Source of the DNA: Oscillatoriales cyanobacterium
GTDB lineage: Bacteria; Cyanobacteriota; Cyanobacteriia; Cyanobacteriales; Laspinemataceae
Assembly (NCBI GenBank): GCA_011390955.1
Contig: JAABRM010000020.1
Span: 1 to 64,000 of the forward strand
Length of the DNA: 64,000 nt
Direction of reading: 5' to 3'
Below the pieces are notes generated by a model. The model had not been told where the DNA came from and ran no database searches. It saw only the letters and a program-made list of their open reading frames with translations. Of the stretch, positions 10,701 to 21,700 are shown one piece after another. The position numbers and the translations under genes are program-made. How positions within the stretch are numbered: the stretch's first letter is position 1; every line of letters starts with the position of its first letter.

Positions 10701-13700
10701 ATACATGATTCCAGCCGTCTTTATCATGCTGGAAACCCTCCCCCTCACCCCCAACGGTAAAATCGACACAAAAGCTTTACCCAAACCAGAAACAGCAGAT
10801 CAACAGCTAGCCACAACCAAAGTCCCTCCTCAAACAGTCACCCAAAAAATCCTCGCCAGCATTTGGACAGAAGTTCTCCAAGTACGAGAAATAGGCATCC
10901 ACGACAACTTCTTTGAATTAGGTGGCGACTCCATCATCAGCATTCAAATAATCGCCCGTTGCCATCAAGCTAATCTCCAACTTACTCCTAAAGACTTATT
11001 TCAACACCAAACCATTGCTGAACTAGCTCAAGTTGTCACCTCCACCATAGAAATTAAAGCCGAGCAAGGGTTAGTCACGGGCATCGTATCCTTAACCCCC
11101 ATCCAACAGTGGTTTATCGAACAAAACTTACCCTCCTCTCACCATTTCAACCAATCATTCCTATTCGAAATATCCTCAGACTTAAAATCAGAACTCTTGC
11201 ATCAAGTTCTCCAACAATTGCTGCTGCATCATGATGCCCTTCGCTTGCGGTTAATCCCCAACAATGACACTTGGCAACTTCTTAACGCACCGAGTGAAGA
11301 AACTGAAATTTTCAATGTAATTGATTTATCCCAAATAGGACAAAGCGAACAAATTGCTGCTATTGAAACCCCTGCTAACCAACTACAGGCAAGCCTGAAT
11401 CTCTTAGACGGCCCGATTATCAGAGTTACTTTATTTAATCTAGGCAATCAAGAAGCTAATCGGTTACTAATTATCATTCATCACATAGCAGTCGATGGCG
11501 TATCTTGGCGGATTTTGTTAGAAGATTTAGTCACGGCATACCAACAACTCAGTCGGGGAGAAACAATTCAATTACCTGCCAAAACTACTTCCTTCCAAGA
11601 TTGGGCAATCAGGTTGACAGAATATGCACAATCTCAAACAGCACCTTCTGAGCTCGATTACTGGCTAACTCAATTAAACTCTCACATTGAACCGCTACCA
11701 GTAGACTATCCTGCTTCCATAGTAGAAAATAAAATCGCCGACACCGCCGTTGTATCAGTCTCCTTAAGTGTAGAACAAACCACCGCCCTACTCAAAGAAG
11801 TTCATAAAGCTTACAACACCCAAATCAATGATGTCCTACTCACAGCATTAGTACAAAGTTTTGCCCAGTGGACAGGAGAAAGTTCCCTGCTAATTGACTT
11901 AGAAGGACATGGAAGAGAAGAATTATTTGAATTGGTCAACCTGTCGAGAACAGTCGGTTGGTTTACCAGTATATTCCCAGTCTTATTAAAGATAGAGAAA
12001 GCTGAATTTACAGGGAAATCAATTAAATCCATCAAAGAACAACTGCGCCGCATTCCCCAACGCGGAATAGGTTATGGAATAATTCGCTATCTCAGTCAGG
12101 ATGAAACCACCCGCGAGCAACTACAAGAACTTCCCCAAGCACAAGTAAGTTTTAACTATCTGGGTCAGTTCGATCAAATGCTGTCAGCATTTCCCATCTT
12201 GGGATTAGCGAAAGAATCGAGTGGCTCACCAGTTAGTTTAAAAGGGAATCGCTCTCACTTTATAGAGATAGATGGATTTGTGGCAAATGGTCAACTTCAA
12301 CTAAATTGGGCTTATAATAAGAAAATTCATCAAACCTCCACAATTGAGCGTTTAGCTAACAGTTTTATAGAAGCATTAACTGGTACTATTTTCCACTGCT
12401 TGTCGCCAGACAATTTTGGTTATACACCAACAGATTTTCCTGATGCTGACTTAACTCAAGCAGAACTTGACGAGTTAGTAGAGTCATTAACGCCCAGAAC
12501 AATTCTTGAATCCATCTACCCGTTATCGCCTATGCAAGAGGGGATGCTATTTCATACCTTGTATGCTCCCGACTCTGGAATATACTTTGTGCAATCAGTC
12601 TTTACTTTGTGCGGAAATCTTCAGGTTTTGGCCTGGGAACAAGCTTGGCGACGAGTGGTAGAAATTCACCCAATTTTGCGGACTTTCTTTATTTGGAAAA
12701 ATCGTCCACATCCGCTTCAGGTTGTATGCAAGTCGGTCGATTTACCTTGGCATATTTATGACTGGCGTTCTTTGTCAGAAGCGGAACAGAAAGAAGGTTT
12801 AGAAACTTTCTTACAAACTGAAAGAGAGCGGGGTTTTGAGCTTGATAAAGTGCCATTAATGTGTGGCACTATCATTCGATTAACCGATAATGCTTATCAA
12901 TTTGTTTGGAGCTTTCACCACTTGTTAATGGATGGTTGGTGTTTGCCGATTGTTCTTAAACAAGCCTGGACTTTTTATGAAGCTTTTGATCGAGGTGAAA
13001 ATTTATATTTAGATGCCCCACCGCCTTATCGAAATTATATTGCTTGGTTGCGACAGCAAGACAGTGAAGCTGCTCAAAAGTTTTGGCGATCGCAACTTGC
13101 AGGCTTTACGGCTCCTACCCCTCTGATGGTAGATAAATCAGTAGGAGATTCATCCAAACAGCAGGATACCTATGATGAGCAGGGTATTAATTTATCAGCC
13201 CAGCTAACAGAGGCACTCTCGTCTTTGGCTCGGCAACATCATCTGACTTTGAATATTTTAATGCAAGGAGCTTGGGCTTTATTACTAAGTCGCTACAGTG
13301 GAGAATCAGATGTGGTATTTGGAGCGACTGTATCGGGACGACCCCCAGCTTTGTCGGGAGTGGAGTCGATGGTAGGGCTATTTATTAATACTTTGCCTGT
13401 ACGAGTGCAGATATCTGCTGAAACTGAATTATTGTATTGGCTAAAACAATTGCAGGTTTCTCAAGTTGAGCGAGAGCAGTATTCTTACAGTCCGCTAGTA
13501 GAAATTCAAGGTCAAAGTGATGTGACGAGGAACTTGCCTTTGTTTAATAGCATTGTTGTGTTTGAAAATTATCCGGTAGATTCTTCTTTATTAGAATCTC
13601 AAGAGGGTATAGAAATTAAGAATATTGGAGGTTTTGAAAAAACTAACTATCCTTTGACTGTGGGAGTTGTTCCTGGTGATGAGTTGTCTATTCAAATTAG

Positions 13701-15723
13701 TTACGATGCTAACCGATTTGATAATGATACTGTCAGCCGGATGTTGGGACATTTACAAACTTTGTTGTCAGGAATGGTGGCTCATCCAAGTGGGCGCGTT
13801 GGTGAATTGCCACTGCTGACTCTAAAAGAGAAGCAGCAACTATTAGCAGATTGGAATAATACTTGGGCTGAGTATCCACAGAATAAGTGCATCCATCAAT
13901 TGTTTGAAAAACAAGTGGAATTAACTCCTGATGCTGTAGCGGTGATTTTTGAACAGGAACAAATAACCTATCGAGAATTGAATGTAAGAGCCAATCAGTT
14001 AGCACATTATTTGCAAACTTTAGGGGTAAAACCTGAAGTTTTAGTAGGCATTTGTGCAGAGCGATCGCTCGAAATGATAATTGGTTTATTGGGCATCCTG
14101 AAAGCAGGTGGTGCTTATGTTCCACTCGACCCAGCATATCCAAAAGAACGTTTGGCTTTCATGCTAGAAGATTCTTCTGTACCAGTGCTGCTCACCCAAC
14201 AGAAGCTAGTCGAGAAACTTCCTCCTAATTCGGCTCGTGTTATCTGCTTAGATTCTGATTGGGAAGAAATCTCTTTCCACAGTCAAGACAATCCTTTAAG
14301 CGAAGTGCAGCCAGAAAATTTAGCTTACATTATTTACACATCAGGATCTACTGGAAAACCCAAAGGCGTTTTAATCGAACACAAATCGCTAGTCAATTAC
14401 ACGACGGTTGCGATCGCTGAATATCAAATCGAGAAGTCAGATCGCATTCTGCAATTCTCCTCAATTAGTTTTGATGTCAGTGCCGAAGAAATCTATACCA
14501 GCTTGGCATCGGGTGCAACACTCGTATTGCGTACCGATACAATGGTGGACTCCTTTGAGGGATTTTTGCAGAAGTGCCAGAACTGGGAAATAAGTGTAAT
14601 GGCTTTGCCCACAGCCTACTGGCATGAATTGACTGCTTTGTTGAACCCAAAAACTCTTGCATTACCCTCTTCTTTACGTTTGGTCATTCTTGGGGGAGAA
14701 AAAGCACTGCCAGAACGATTGAAAACCTGGTTTGAATGTGTAGGACAACAAGTACGTCTATTGAATAATTACGGCCCAACAGAAGCCACTATAGGAGCGA
14801 CCATATACGAGTTATTAGCAGACGATACGGCATTGAGGGAGTTGCCCATCGGTCGTCCTCTTGGGAATGTCTGTACCTACATCTTAGATCCGAACGGACA
14901 GCCTGTACCCATAGGCGTTCCGGGTGAGTTGCACATCGGTGGTGCTGGTTTGGCACGAGGTTATCTAAACCGTCCTGAGTTGACCACTGAGCGGTTCATT
15001 CGTAACCCCTTTAGTGACTCTCCCACTGAACGCCTTTATAAAACTGGAGATCAGGTTCGCTATCTGCCTAATGGTAATATTGAATACCTCGGTCGGATAG
15101 ATGACCAAGTGAAGGTTCGTGGTTTTCGCATCGAACTCGGAGAAATTGAAGCAGCACTCAGTCAACATCCCAGCTTACTCTCTGTCGCAGTTGCGCTTCG
15201 AGAAGATATTCCAGGCCAAAAGAGCCTAGTGGCCTACATTGTCACCGTTCAGGAGTCAGCACCCACCGTTAGCGAACTGCGCGACTTTCTCAAACAGCAG
15301 TTGCCCGATTACATGATTCCCAATGCTTTCGTTAGCCTACCGACACTGCCGATAACACCCAATGGCAAAGTAGATCGCCGGGTGTTGCCCGCACCAGATA
15401 TCAAGAGTTTGATTCAAACATTAGAGTTTGTCGCTCCTCAGACTCCAACAGAAGAATTAGTAGCATCTATCTGGAAAAAGGTTCTGGGAGTAGAGCAAGC
15501 AAGCGTCAACGATAATTTTTTTGAATTAGGTGGGCATTCGTTACTCGCGACTCAAGTCCTTTCCCATTTGAATTCTAGTTTAGGGCTGCATCTCCCTCTG
15601 TCTAAGTTGTTTGAGTTGCCAACGGTAGCCAGTCTTTCTAGCTACATTGATGCCACCCTTTGGACAAGCAAAAACATCGAAAATATTAATACAAGTCACG
15701 AAAGAGAGGAGTTTGAACTGTAA
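7714..15723 (+). CDS. NRPS, two modules: docking-C-A-PCP-E / C-A-PCP
   Basis: A 2669-residue non-ribosomal peptide synthetase. Residues 1-55 form a TubC-type docking domain (start MNLNQFLAELAQRGVKLWLE). Module 1 has a C domain (about 72-500, HHIVWDG), an A domain (about 530-1020), a carrier (LGGDS near 1070) and an epimerase (about 1125-1560, HHIAVDG, then VGWFTSIFPV). Its A code reads D-A-F-F-L-G-V-T-F-K, close to those for isoleucine or valine, so a D-Ile-like residue is likely. Module 2 has a C domain of the type that follows an epimerase (about 1600-2030, HHLLMDG), an A domain (about 2060-2560, code D-V-E-A-I-G-N-I-G-K, unassigned) and a carrier (LGGHS near 2605). All core motifs look intact. 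It overlaps its neighbours by 4 bases upstream and 1 base (TAATG) downstream, implying translational coupling. Confidence 0.95.
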   Translation: MNLNQFLAELAQRGVKLWLEGETLRFRAPKGVMTPEERDLLVLHKAKIISLLSPNNTSANDTGKTLVTTSEQREIPLSFPQEQLWFLSELDANNVSYNELFALRFLGVLNIVALEQSLNKIVARHAALRTNFATVNGQPVQFIAERLTLTFPVIDLSNLPACDRENEVQRLATEQAQKPFDLVSDSLIQATVVKLTETEHIFLLRTHHIVWDGWSLGVMWRELAAFYNDLSQELPLLPAQYPDFAVWQRQYLTGEVLDSLQTYWQQQLLDAPTLLELPTDRVRGVTQTFRGKHYRFVISKLLTEALIGLSRRQKVTLFMTLLAAFQTLLYRYTGQDDVVVGSPIANRDRSEFKDLIGYFVNTLVLRICLAGNPSFEDLLSRVRKVTLEAYSHRELPFEKLVEILQPERSLSYTPLFQVMFMLLEELPEIQMEGLRVSPLAIETGTTHFDLALFIEKTSSGLIGEWEYNTDLFDEATITRMSGHFQTLLEAIAANPKQKISELPLLTQTECHQLLVEWNNTQIEYPQDKCIHQLFEEQVEHTPDAVAVVFESKQLTYRELNTKANKLAHYLQTLGVKPEVLVGICIERSLEMIVGILGIIKAGGAYVPIDPAYPSERIAYMLKDSQLAVLLTQEKLVASLPEHQAQVICLDSDWEEISTESDLSPITSVTPENLAYVIYTSGSTGKPKGVGVPHRAVNRLVINTNYIYFQPLDVVAFASNFSFDAATFEIWGALLNGAKLIVITKDVAISPDEFAAQIHSQGITVLFLTTALFNLLAREVPSAFRSVRHLLFGGEAVEPKWVKEVLKKGSPQRLLHVYGPTENTTFTTWYLVEDVSEEATTIPIGRPIANTQVYLLDTQLQPVPLGVPGEVYIGGDGLARGYLNRPDLTDEKFIPNPFSNQPSSRLYKTGDLARYLINGNIEFLGRIDNQVKIRGFRIELSEIETAISQHPSVAQTVVIAVENNIGNKQLAAYIVPQPQAVASSGDLRNFLKQKLPEYMIPAVFIMLETLPLTPNGKIDTKALPKPETADQQLATTKVPPQTVTQKILASIWTEVLQVREIGIHDNFFELGGDSIISIQIIARCHQANLQLTPKDLFQHQTIAELAQVVTSTIEIKAEQGLVTGIVSLTPIQQWFIEQNLPSSHHFNQSFLFEISSDLKSELLHQVLQQLLLHHDALRLRLIPNNDTWQLLNAPSEETEIFNVIDLSQIGQSEQIAAIETPANQLQASLNLLDGPIIRVTLFNLGNQEANRLLIIIHHIAVDGVSWRILLEDLVTAYQQLSRGETIQLPAKTTSFQDWAIRLTEYAQSQTAPSELDYWLTQLNSHIEPLPVDYPASIVENKIADTAVVSVSLSVEQTTALLKEVHKAYNTQINDVLLTALVQSFAQWTGESSLLIDLEGHGREELFELVNLSRTVGWFTSIFPVLLKIEKAEFTGKSIKSIKEQLRRIPQRGIGYGIIRYLSQDETTREQLQELPQAQVSFNYLGQFDQMLSAFPILGLAKESSGSPVSLKGNRSHFIEIDGFVANGQLQLNWAYNKKIHQTSTIERLANSFIEALTGTIFHCLSPDNFGYTPTDFPDADLTQAELDELVESLTPRTILESIYPLSPMQEGMLFHTLYAPDSGIYFVQSVFTLCGNLQVLAWEQAWRRVVEIHPILRTFFIWKNRPHPLQVVCKSVDLPWHIYDWRSLSEAEQKEGLETFLQTERERGFELDKVPLMCGTIIRLTDNAYQFVWSFHHLLMDGWCLPIVLKQAWTFYEAFDRGENLYLDAPPPYRNYIAWLRQQDSEAAQKFWRSQLAGFTAPTPLMVDKSVGDSSKQQDTYDEQGINLSAQLTEALSSLARQHHLTLNILMQGAWALLLSRYSGESDVVFGATVSGRPPALSGVESMVGLFINTLPVRVQISAETELLYWLKQLQVSQVEREQYSYSPLVEIQGQSDVTRNLPLFNSIVVFENYPVDSSLLESQEGIEIKNIGGFEKTNYPLTVGVVPGDELSIQISYDANRFDNDTVSRMLGHLQTLLSGMVAHPSGRVGELPLLTLKEKQQLLADWNNTWAEYPQNKCIHQLFEKQVELTPDAVAVIFEQEQITYRELNVRANQLAHYLQTLGVKPEVLVGICAERSLEMIIGLLGILKAGGAYVPLDPAYPKERLAFMLEDSSVPVLLTQQKLVEKLPPNSARVICLDSDWEEISFHSQDNPLSEVQPENLAYIIYTSGSTGKPKGVLIEHKSLVNYTTVAIAEYQIEKSDRILQFSSISFDVSAEEIYTSLASGATLVLRTDTMVDSFEGFLQKCQNWEISVMALPTAYWHELTALLNPKTLALPSSLRLVILGGEKALPERLKTWFECVGQQVRLLNNYGPTEATIGATIYELLADDTALRELPIGRPLGNVCTYILDPNGQPVPIGVPGELHIGGAGLARGYLNRPELTTERFIRNPFSDSPTERLYKTGDQVRYLPNGNIEYLGRIDDQVKVRGFRIELGEIEAALSQHPSLLSVAVALREDIPGQKSLVAYIVTVQESAPTVSELRDFLKQQLPDYMIPNAFVSLPTLPITPNGKVDRRVLPAPDIKSLIQTLEFVAPQTPTEELVASIWKKVLGVEQASVNDNFFELGGHSLLATQVLSHLNSSLGLHLPLSKLFELPTVASLSSYIDATLWTSKNIENINTSHEREEFEL

Positions 15724-18700
15724 TGGATATAGTTGAGTTTGTAAATTATCTACGCAAGCTGGATATTAACCTGTTTCTCGAAGGCGATCGCCTGCGGTGC
15801 AACGCACCTCAAGGTGCTATCACCGCTGAACTAAAGTCAGAGATGAGCGGAAGGAAAGCGGAGATAATCTCCTTTTTGCAACAAGCCAATATTCAAACCA
15901 CTACCACGGCGATCGCGCCAATATCCAGAACAGAACAAAACACCTTTCCTCTTTCCTTTGCCCAACAGAGACTGTGGTTCCTCGACCAGTTACAGCCCAA
16001 CAGTTCCTTTTACAATATCCCCCTGGCGTTACATCTGAGCGGTCAGATTAATATTGCGGCTTTAGAAAGCAGCATCAACGAAATTATTCAGCGACATGAA
16101 GCCTTACGCACCAACTTCGTGACGGCAGAAGGTCAACCCGTCCAAGTTATTGCTTCAAATCTCAATTGTCAGGTGCAAGTGGTAAACCTGTTGCACCTGT
16201 GTGAAACTGAGCGAAAAATCGAGGTGCAACGATGCGTAAATGAAGAAGCGAATCGACCTTTTAAACTGGAGCGAGAGCCTTTATTTCGAGTTATTTTGCT
16301 ACCGCTAGACCAAACCGAATACGTCTTGCTGTTCACCATGCACCACATTATTTCTGATGGGTGGTCGCTGGGCGTATTTGTGAAAGAACTCATAGAACTT
16401 TACAAAGGCTTTTGCACTGGAAAGCCTGTAAATTTACCCTCGTTACCAGTACAATATGCCGATTTTGCGGTTTGGCAGCGGCAGTGGTTAACGGGAAAAA
16501 TACTCGAAACCCAGCTTGACTACTGGAAAGAACAACTCTCAAACTCTCCGGCTTTATTAGAATTGCCGACAGACAGACCAAGACCTGCTGTTCAAACCTT
16601 TCGGGGAGGGTATTACCATGCAGTTCTTCCCCAGGAATTGAGTGCGGAACTTACCGCATTGAGTAAGCGAGCGGGAGTTACGTTGTTTATGACGCTTTTG
16701 GCGGCGTTTCAAACCCTGCTCTACCGCTTATCCGGGCAAGATGATATCGTAGTGGGTACGCCCGTAGCGGGTCGTAACCGAGAGGAACTCGAAGGACTAA
16801 TTGGCTTTTTTATCAATACCTTAGTGCTGCGTACTGACTTCTCAGGTATCCCTACTTTTGAGCAGTTACTTAATCGAGTCCGGGAAGTGGCGATGCAAGC
16901 CTACGCCCATCAAGACCTGCCATTTGAGCAGTTGGTAGAGACATTGCAACCAACGCGAGATTTAAGCTACTCGCCCCTGTTTCAGGTGATGTTTTCCCTC
17001 GAAGACGCTTTAGTACCTGCCGTAGAACTGCCTGAGTTAACGATAAGTTCTTATCCCGTGGAAATCGGCACGGCGAAGTTTGACTTGGGCTTATCAATAG
17101 AGAATACCGCCTCTGGATTAATAGGAGTATGGGAATACAATACTGACCTGTTTGATGAGGCCACCATATTTCGGATAGCGGGACATTACCAGACCTTGCT
17201 AGAAGAAGTCGCCGCTAATCCCAAGCAGAAAATTTCAGAATTGCCCCTGCTGACAGAAACAGAGCGACACCAACTATTAGTAGAGTGGAACAACACTCGG
17301 GCTGAGTACCCCCAGGATAAGTGCATCCATCAGTTGTTTGAGGAGCAGGTGCGGCTAACTCCTGATGCTATAGCTGTGGTGTTTGAAGGGGAACAACTGA
17401 CCTATCGAGAATTGAATGCAAAGGCAAATCAGTTAGCGCACTACCTCCAAAGCTGGGGAGTAGGGCCTGAAGTATTGGTGGGTCTTTGTGTAGAGCGCTC
17501 TTTGGAAATGGTAATCAGTTTGTTGGGCGTCCTCAAAGCTGGTGGTGCTTATGTTCCACTCGACCCGAACTATCCGTCTGAGCGCTTGGGTTTCATGCTA
17601 GAAGATTCGTCGGTTCCAGTGCTGCTCACCCAGACGCAACTGGTCGAATTGCTTCCTCCTTCCTCGGCGCGTGTTGTCTGTGTGGATGGGGACATAGAAA
17701 AAATTGCTTTCCACAGTTCAGAAAACCCCAGCAGCGCAGTAACGCCGGATAACCTGGCTTACGTTATTTACACATCAGGCTCTACAGGAAAACCCAAGGG
17801 CGTCTTATTGGCTCACCAGGGACTGTGTAACTTAGCCACCGCACAGATCCAGCTATTTGACGTACAGCCAAACAGTCGCGTCCTCCAGTTTGCCTCTTTT
17901 AGCTTCGATGTGGCAACTTCAGATGTGGTGATTGCGCTTACTTCTGGTGCAACTCTATATCTAGCAACCAAGGATTCTATTTTGCCTGGATCTGGTTTGA
18001 TTGAAGTGTTGAGCGATAAAGCTATTACCCACGTTGAACTGCCAGTGTCCGTTCTCAGCGTGCTTCCGTTTGAAGAGCTTCCGGGATTGGGAACCATCGT
18101 TGTTGGGGGAGAAGCCTGTCCTCCTGACCTCGTGGGACGTTGGGCAACAGGGCGTCAGTTTCTCAATGCTTACGGGCCAACAGAAACCACCGTTTGCGCC
18201 ACCCTTGCTCTTTGTGACGGAAGTCAGAAGCCGACCATCGGGCGTCCCATCGCTAACACAAAAATCTATATTCTCGACACTGAAAACCAACCCGTACCGA
18301 TAGGCGTTTCGGGAGAACTTCATATCGGTGGTGTTGGTTTAGCCCGAGGCTACCTCAACCGTTCCGATCTGACTGATAAGAAATTCATTCCCAACCCCTT
18401 TAGCAATGAACTGGGTTCGCGCCTTTACAAAACAGGGGACTTAGCGCGTTATCTCCCCGATGGTAACATCGACTTTCTTGGTCGCATCGATAATCAAGTA
18501 AAAATTAGAGGTTTTCGTATCGAGTTGGGAGAAATTGAAGCGGTACTCGCAGAACATCCGAATGTGCGGGAAGTGGCAGTCATTGACCGAGAAGATACAC
18601 CTGGAAACAAGCGTCTCGTGGCTTATGTGGTTTCTAACCTCATCCCCGATCGCATCCCTTATCACAGTAAATGCGAACTAGAACTAGACGGTAACGCGCT

Positions 18701-21700
18701 CAAAATTGAGACACAGGATATCTCCACCGGCGGCGTCAGTCTAGTGGGGGTGCCAGTTCTTGATAAAGGTAGCAGTGTCCGCCTGCACCTGCAATTGCCT
18801 GGGGAGGAAGAACCGCGCTGGTTTTCTGGGACAGTGGTTTGGTCGCATCCCCCACAGGCAGGGATTCGCTTTCAGCTTACGCCGAGCGAACAGGCTCAAG
18901 TCACTCGAAGCGTAGGTTATCAGTTGGACACTCAAGAATTATGGAAAACTTTGCAACGCACTCTGACTCGCAACCTGCGCGACTATCTCAAACAAAAGCT
19001 GCCCGACTATATGGTACCGAGCGCCTTTGTACTGATGAAAGCGCTGCCGCTGACACCCAACGGCAAAATAGATACAAAAGCCTTACCCAAACCCTATTCA
19101 GCAGATCAACAACTAGCCATCAACTTTGTCGCACCCTGCACTGAAGCCGAACAAACACTAGCCAAAATTTGGTGCGAAGTCCTCCACCTTCAAAAAGTCA
19201 GTATCCACGACAACTTCTTTGAAGTTGGCGGAGACTCCATTCTCAGCATTCAAATTATTTCACAAGCCAATATTGCTGGACTCCAACTCACTCCCAAACA
19301 AATATTCCAACATCAAACCATTGCCGAATTAGCTGCCGTAGCAACTCCGACAGAAACTAATAAAGCAGAACAAGGTCTAATAACTGGGTCATTACCACTC
19401 ACACCCATCCAACATTGGTTTTTTGCTCAAAATTTTCCAGAATCCCACCACTGGAATCAAGCCTTTCTACTAGAAGTACCAGCAACATTCAAGCCCAACT
19501 TATTACAGCAATCCGTACAACAATTATTACTCCATCACGATGCTTTGCGCTTGCGTTTTACTGAATCCGAACAAGGTTGGCAACAATTTAACGCCCTACC
19601 GGATGAAATTGTACCCTTCTCCCTCATAGATTTGTCTGTACTGGCAGAAACCGCACAAGCAGAAACAATTGAAACTACTTCAGCCCAACTCCAAGCCAGC
19701 TTAAACCTCGCCACTGGCCCCATAGTGCGAGTCGCACTTTTCCATCTAGGAAATAGTAAACCTTCCCGCTTATTGCTAGTCATCCATCACTTAGCAGTAG
19801 ATGGAGTTTCCTGGCGAATTTTACTTGACGATTTACAGACAATTTATCACCAACTCGAAACCGGAAAACCAATTCAACTTCCTGCTAAAACCACCTCTTT
19901 CAAAGAATGGTCTGAAAAATTAACCGAATATGCCACTTTGCCAACTGCCAGAAAAGAATTAACTTATTGGTCAAACCTTTCCGCCTCAAAGATCACCCCT
20001 TTACCAGTAGACTATGTAAAAGGAACCAACACAAAAGCATCAGCCCGTAATGTATCTGTATCTCTGAACAAGGAAGAGACTCGTGCCTTACTCCAAGAAG
20101 TCCCCAAAGCTTACCACACTCAAATCAACGACATATTGCTCACCGCATTAGTGGAAGTCTTAGCTAATTGGACTCAATCTAACTCAGTTATTATTAACCT
20201 TGAAGGTCACGGACGAGAAGAAATTTGGCCAGATGTAGACTTATCCCGTACAGTTGGCTGGTTTACTACCATCTTCCCGGTACTGCTAAAATTAGAAGCC
20301 CCTGATAATTTAGGAGATGCTATCAAATCTATAAAAGAACAAATCCATGCCATACCCAATCGGGGTATCGGCTATGGTTTGCTGCGCTATCTGAGCGACG
20401 ATGCACAAATTGTTTCTTCCTTAAAAACATTACCAATTTCCGAAGTTAGCTTCAACTATCTAGGACAATTCGATTGGGGGATTTCATCCGACGGTCTATT
20501 TAAATTAGCTTCGGAATTAATAGGACCCGAACACAGCGAACTGGGACATCGCATTTATCTAATAGATATTAACTGTATCGTAGTAGAAGGTCAGCTAAAC
20601 GTAGATTGGAGTTACAGCGAAAACTTTCACAAAAGTGCCACAATTGAAAGGTTAGCCCAACAATATATAGAAGCACTAAAAACCCTGATTGTACATTGTC
20701 AATCTCCTGATGTTGGAGGATACACGCCTTCTGACTTCCCCTTAGCAAAATTAGACCAACAACAACTAGATAACTTACTGCTACAGTATCCAGATCTAGA
20801 GGATATTTATCCTCTCTCACCCATGCAGAGCCTATTCTACGCTCTGGGCGTGTTTGAGTCAGAGGTAGGTTTCGAGCAGGGGTACTGTACTCTTCACGGT
20901 AATCTTAATATATTGGCTTTTCAACAAGCTTGGCAGCAAGCGAGCGCCCGCAACCCCATCTTACGTACCGCTTTTGTCTCAGAAGGTCTTGAAAAAGCAC
21001 TACAAATTGTACTAAGCAGAGTTAATTTACCCTGGGAGCAACTAGATTGGCGGGGACTTTCTTCTGACTCACAGCAGGTGCAGCTAGATACTTTTATTCA
21101 AGCACAGCGACACCAAGGATTTGATTTATCATCAGCGCCGCTAATGCGGGTGACTCTGATTCGGCTAGATGAAGATGTTTACGAATTAATCTGGTGCTTC
21201 CAGCATTTAATATTAGATGGGTGGTCGTGGCCTTTACTTTGGAAAGAAGTGCTCCTTTTGTATAAAGCGTTAGATGCCGATCAAGAATTCCACTTAAAGA
21301 GCAGTCGCCCGTATCGAGATTATATAGCTTGGTTACAAGACCAAGACCAAGTAGCAGCAGAAACGTTTTGGCGGCAAATGTTGGCTGGGATAACCAAACC
21401 AAATTCTTTAATAGTAGGTGATTCTATTAACCAAGAGTCAGGCTACGCACAACTGGAAATTCAGCTATCACCAGAAGTTACGCAAAAACTTGAGACGTTA
21501 GCACGCAAGCAGCAATTAACATTGGGTACGATCGTACAAGGAGCTTGGGCGTTAGTGGTAAGTCGGTATAGCGGTGATGAAGATGTAATCTTTGGAACTG
21601 CTGTATCGGGTCGTCCTGCTAACTTGTTAGGAGTTGAATCAATGGTGGGGATGTTTATTAATAACCTCCCAGTGAGAGTCATGGTAAATGGAGAGAGTTT

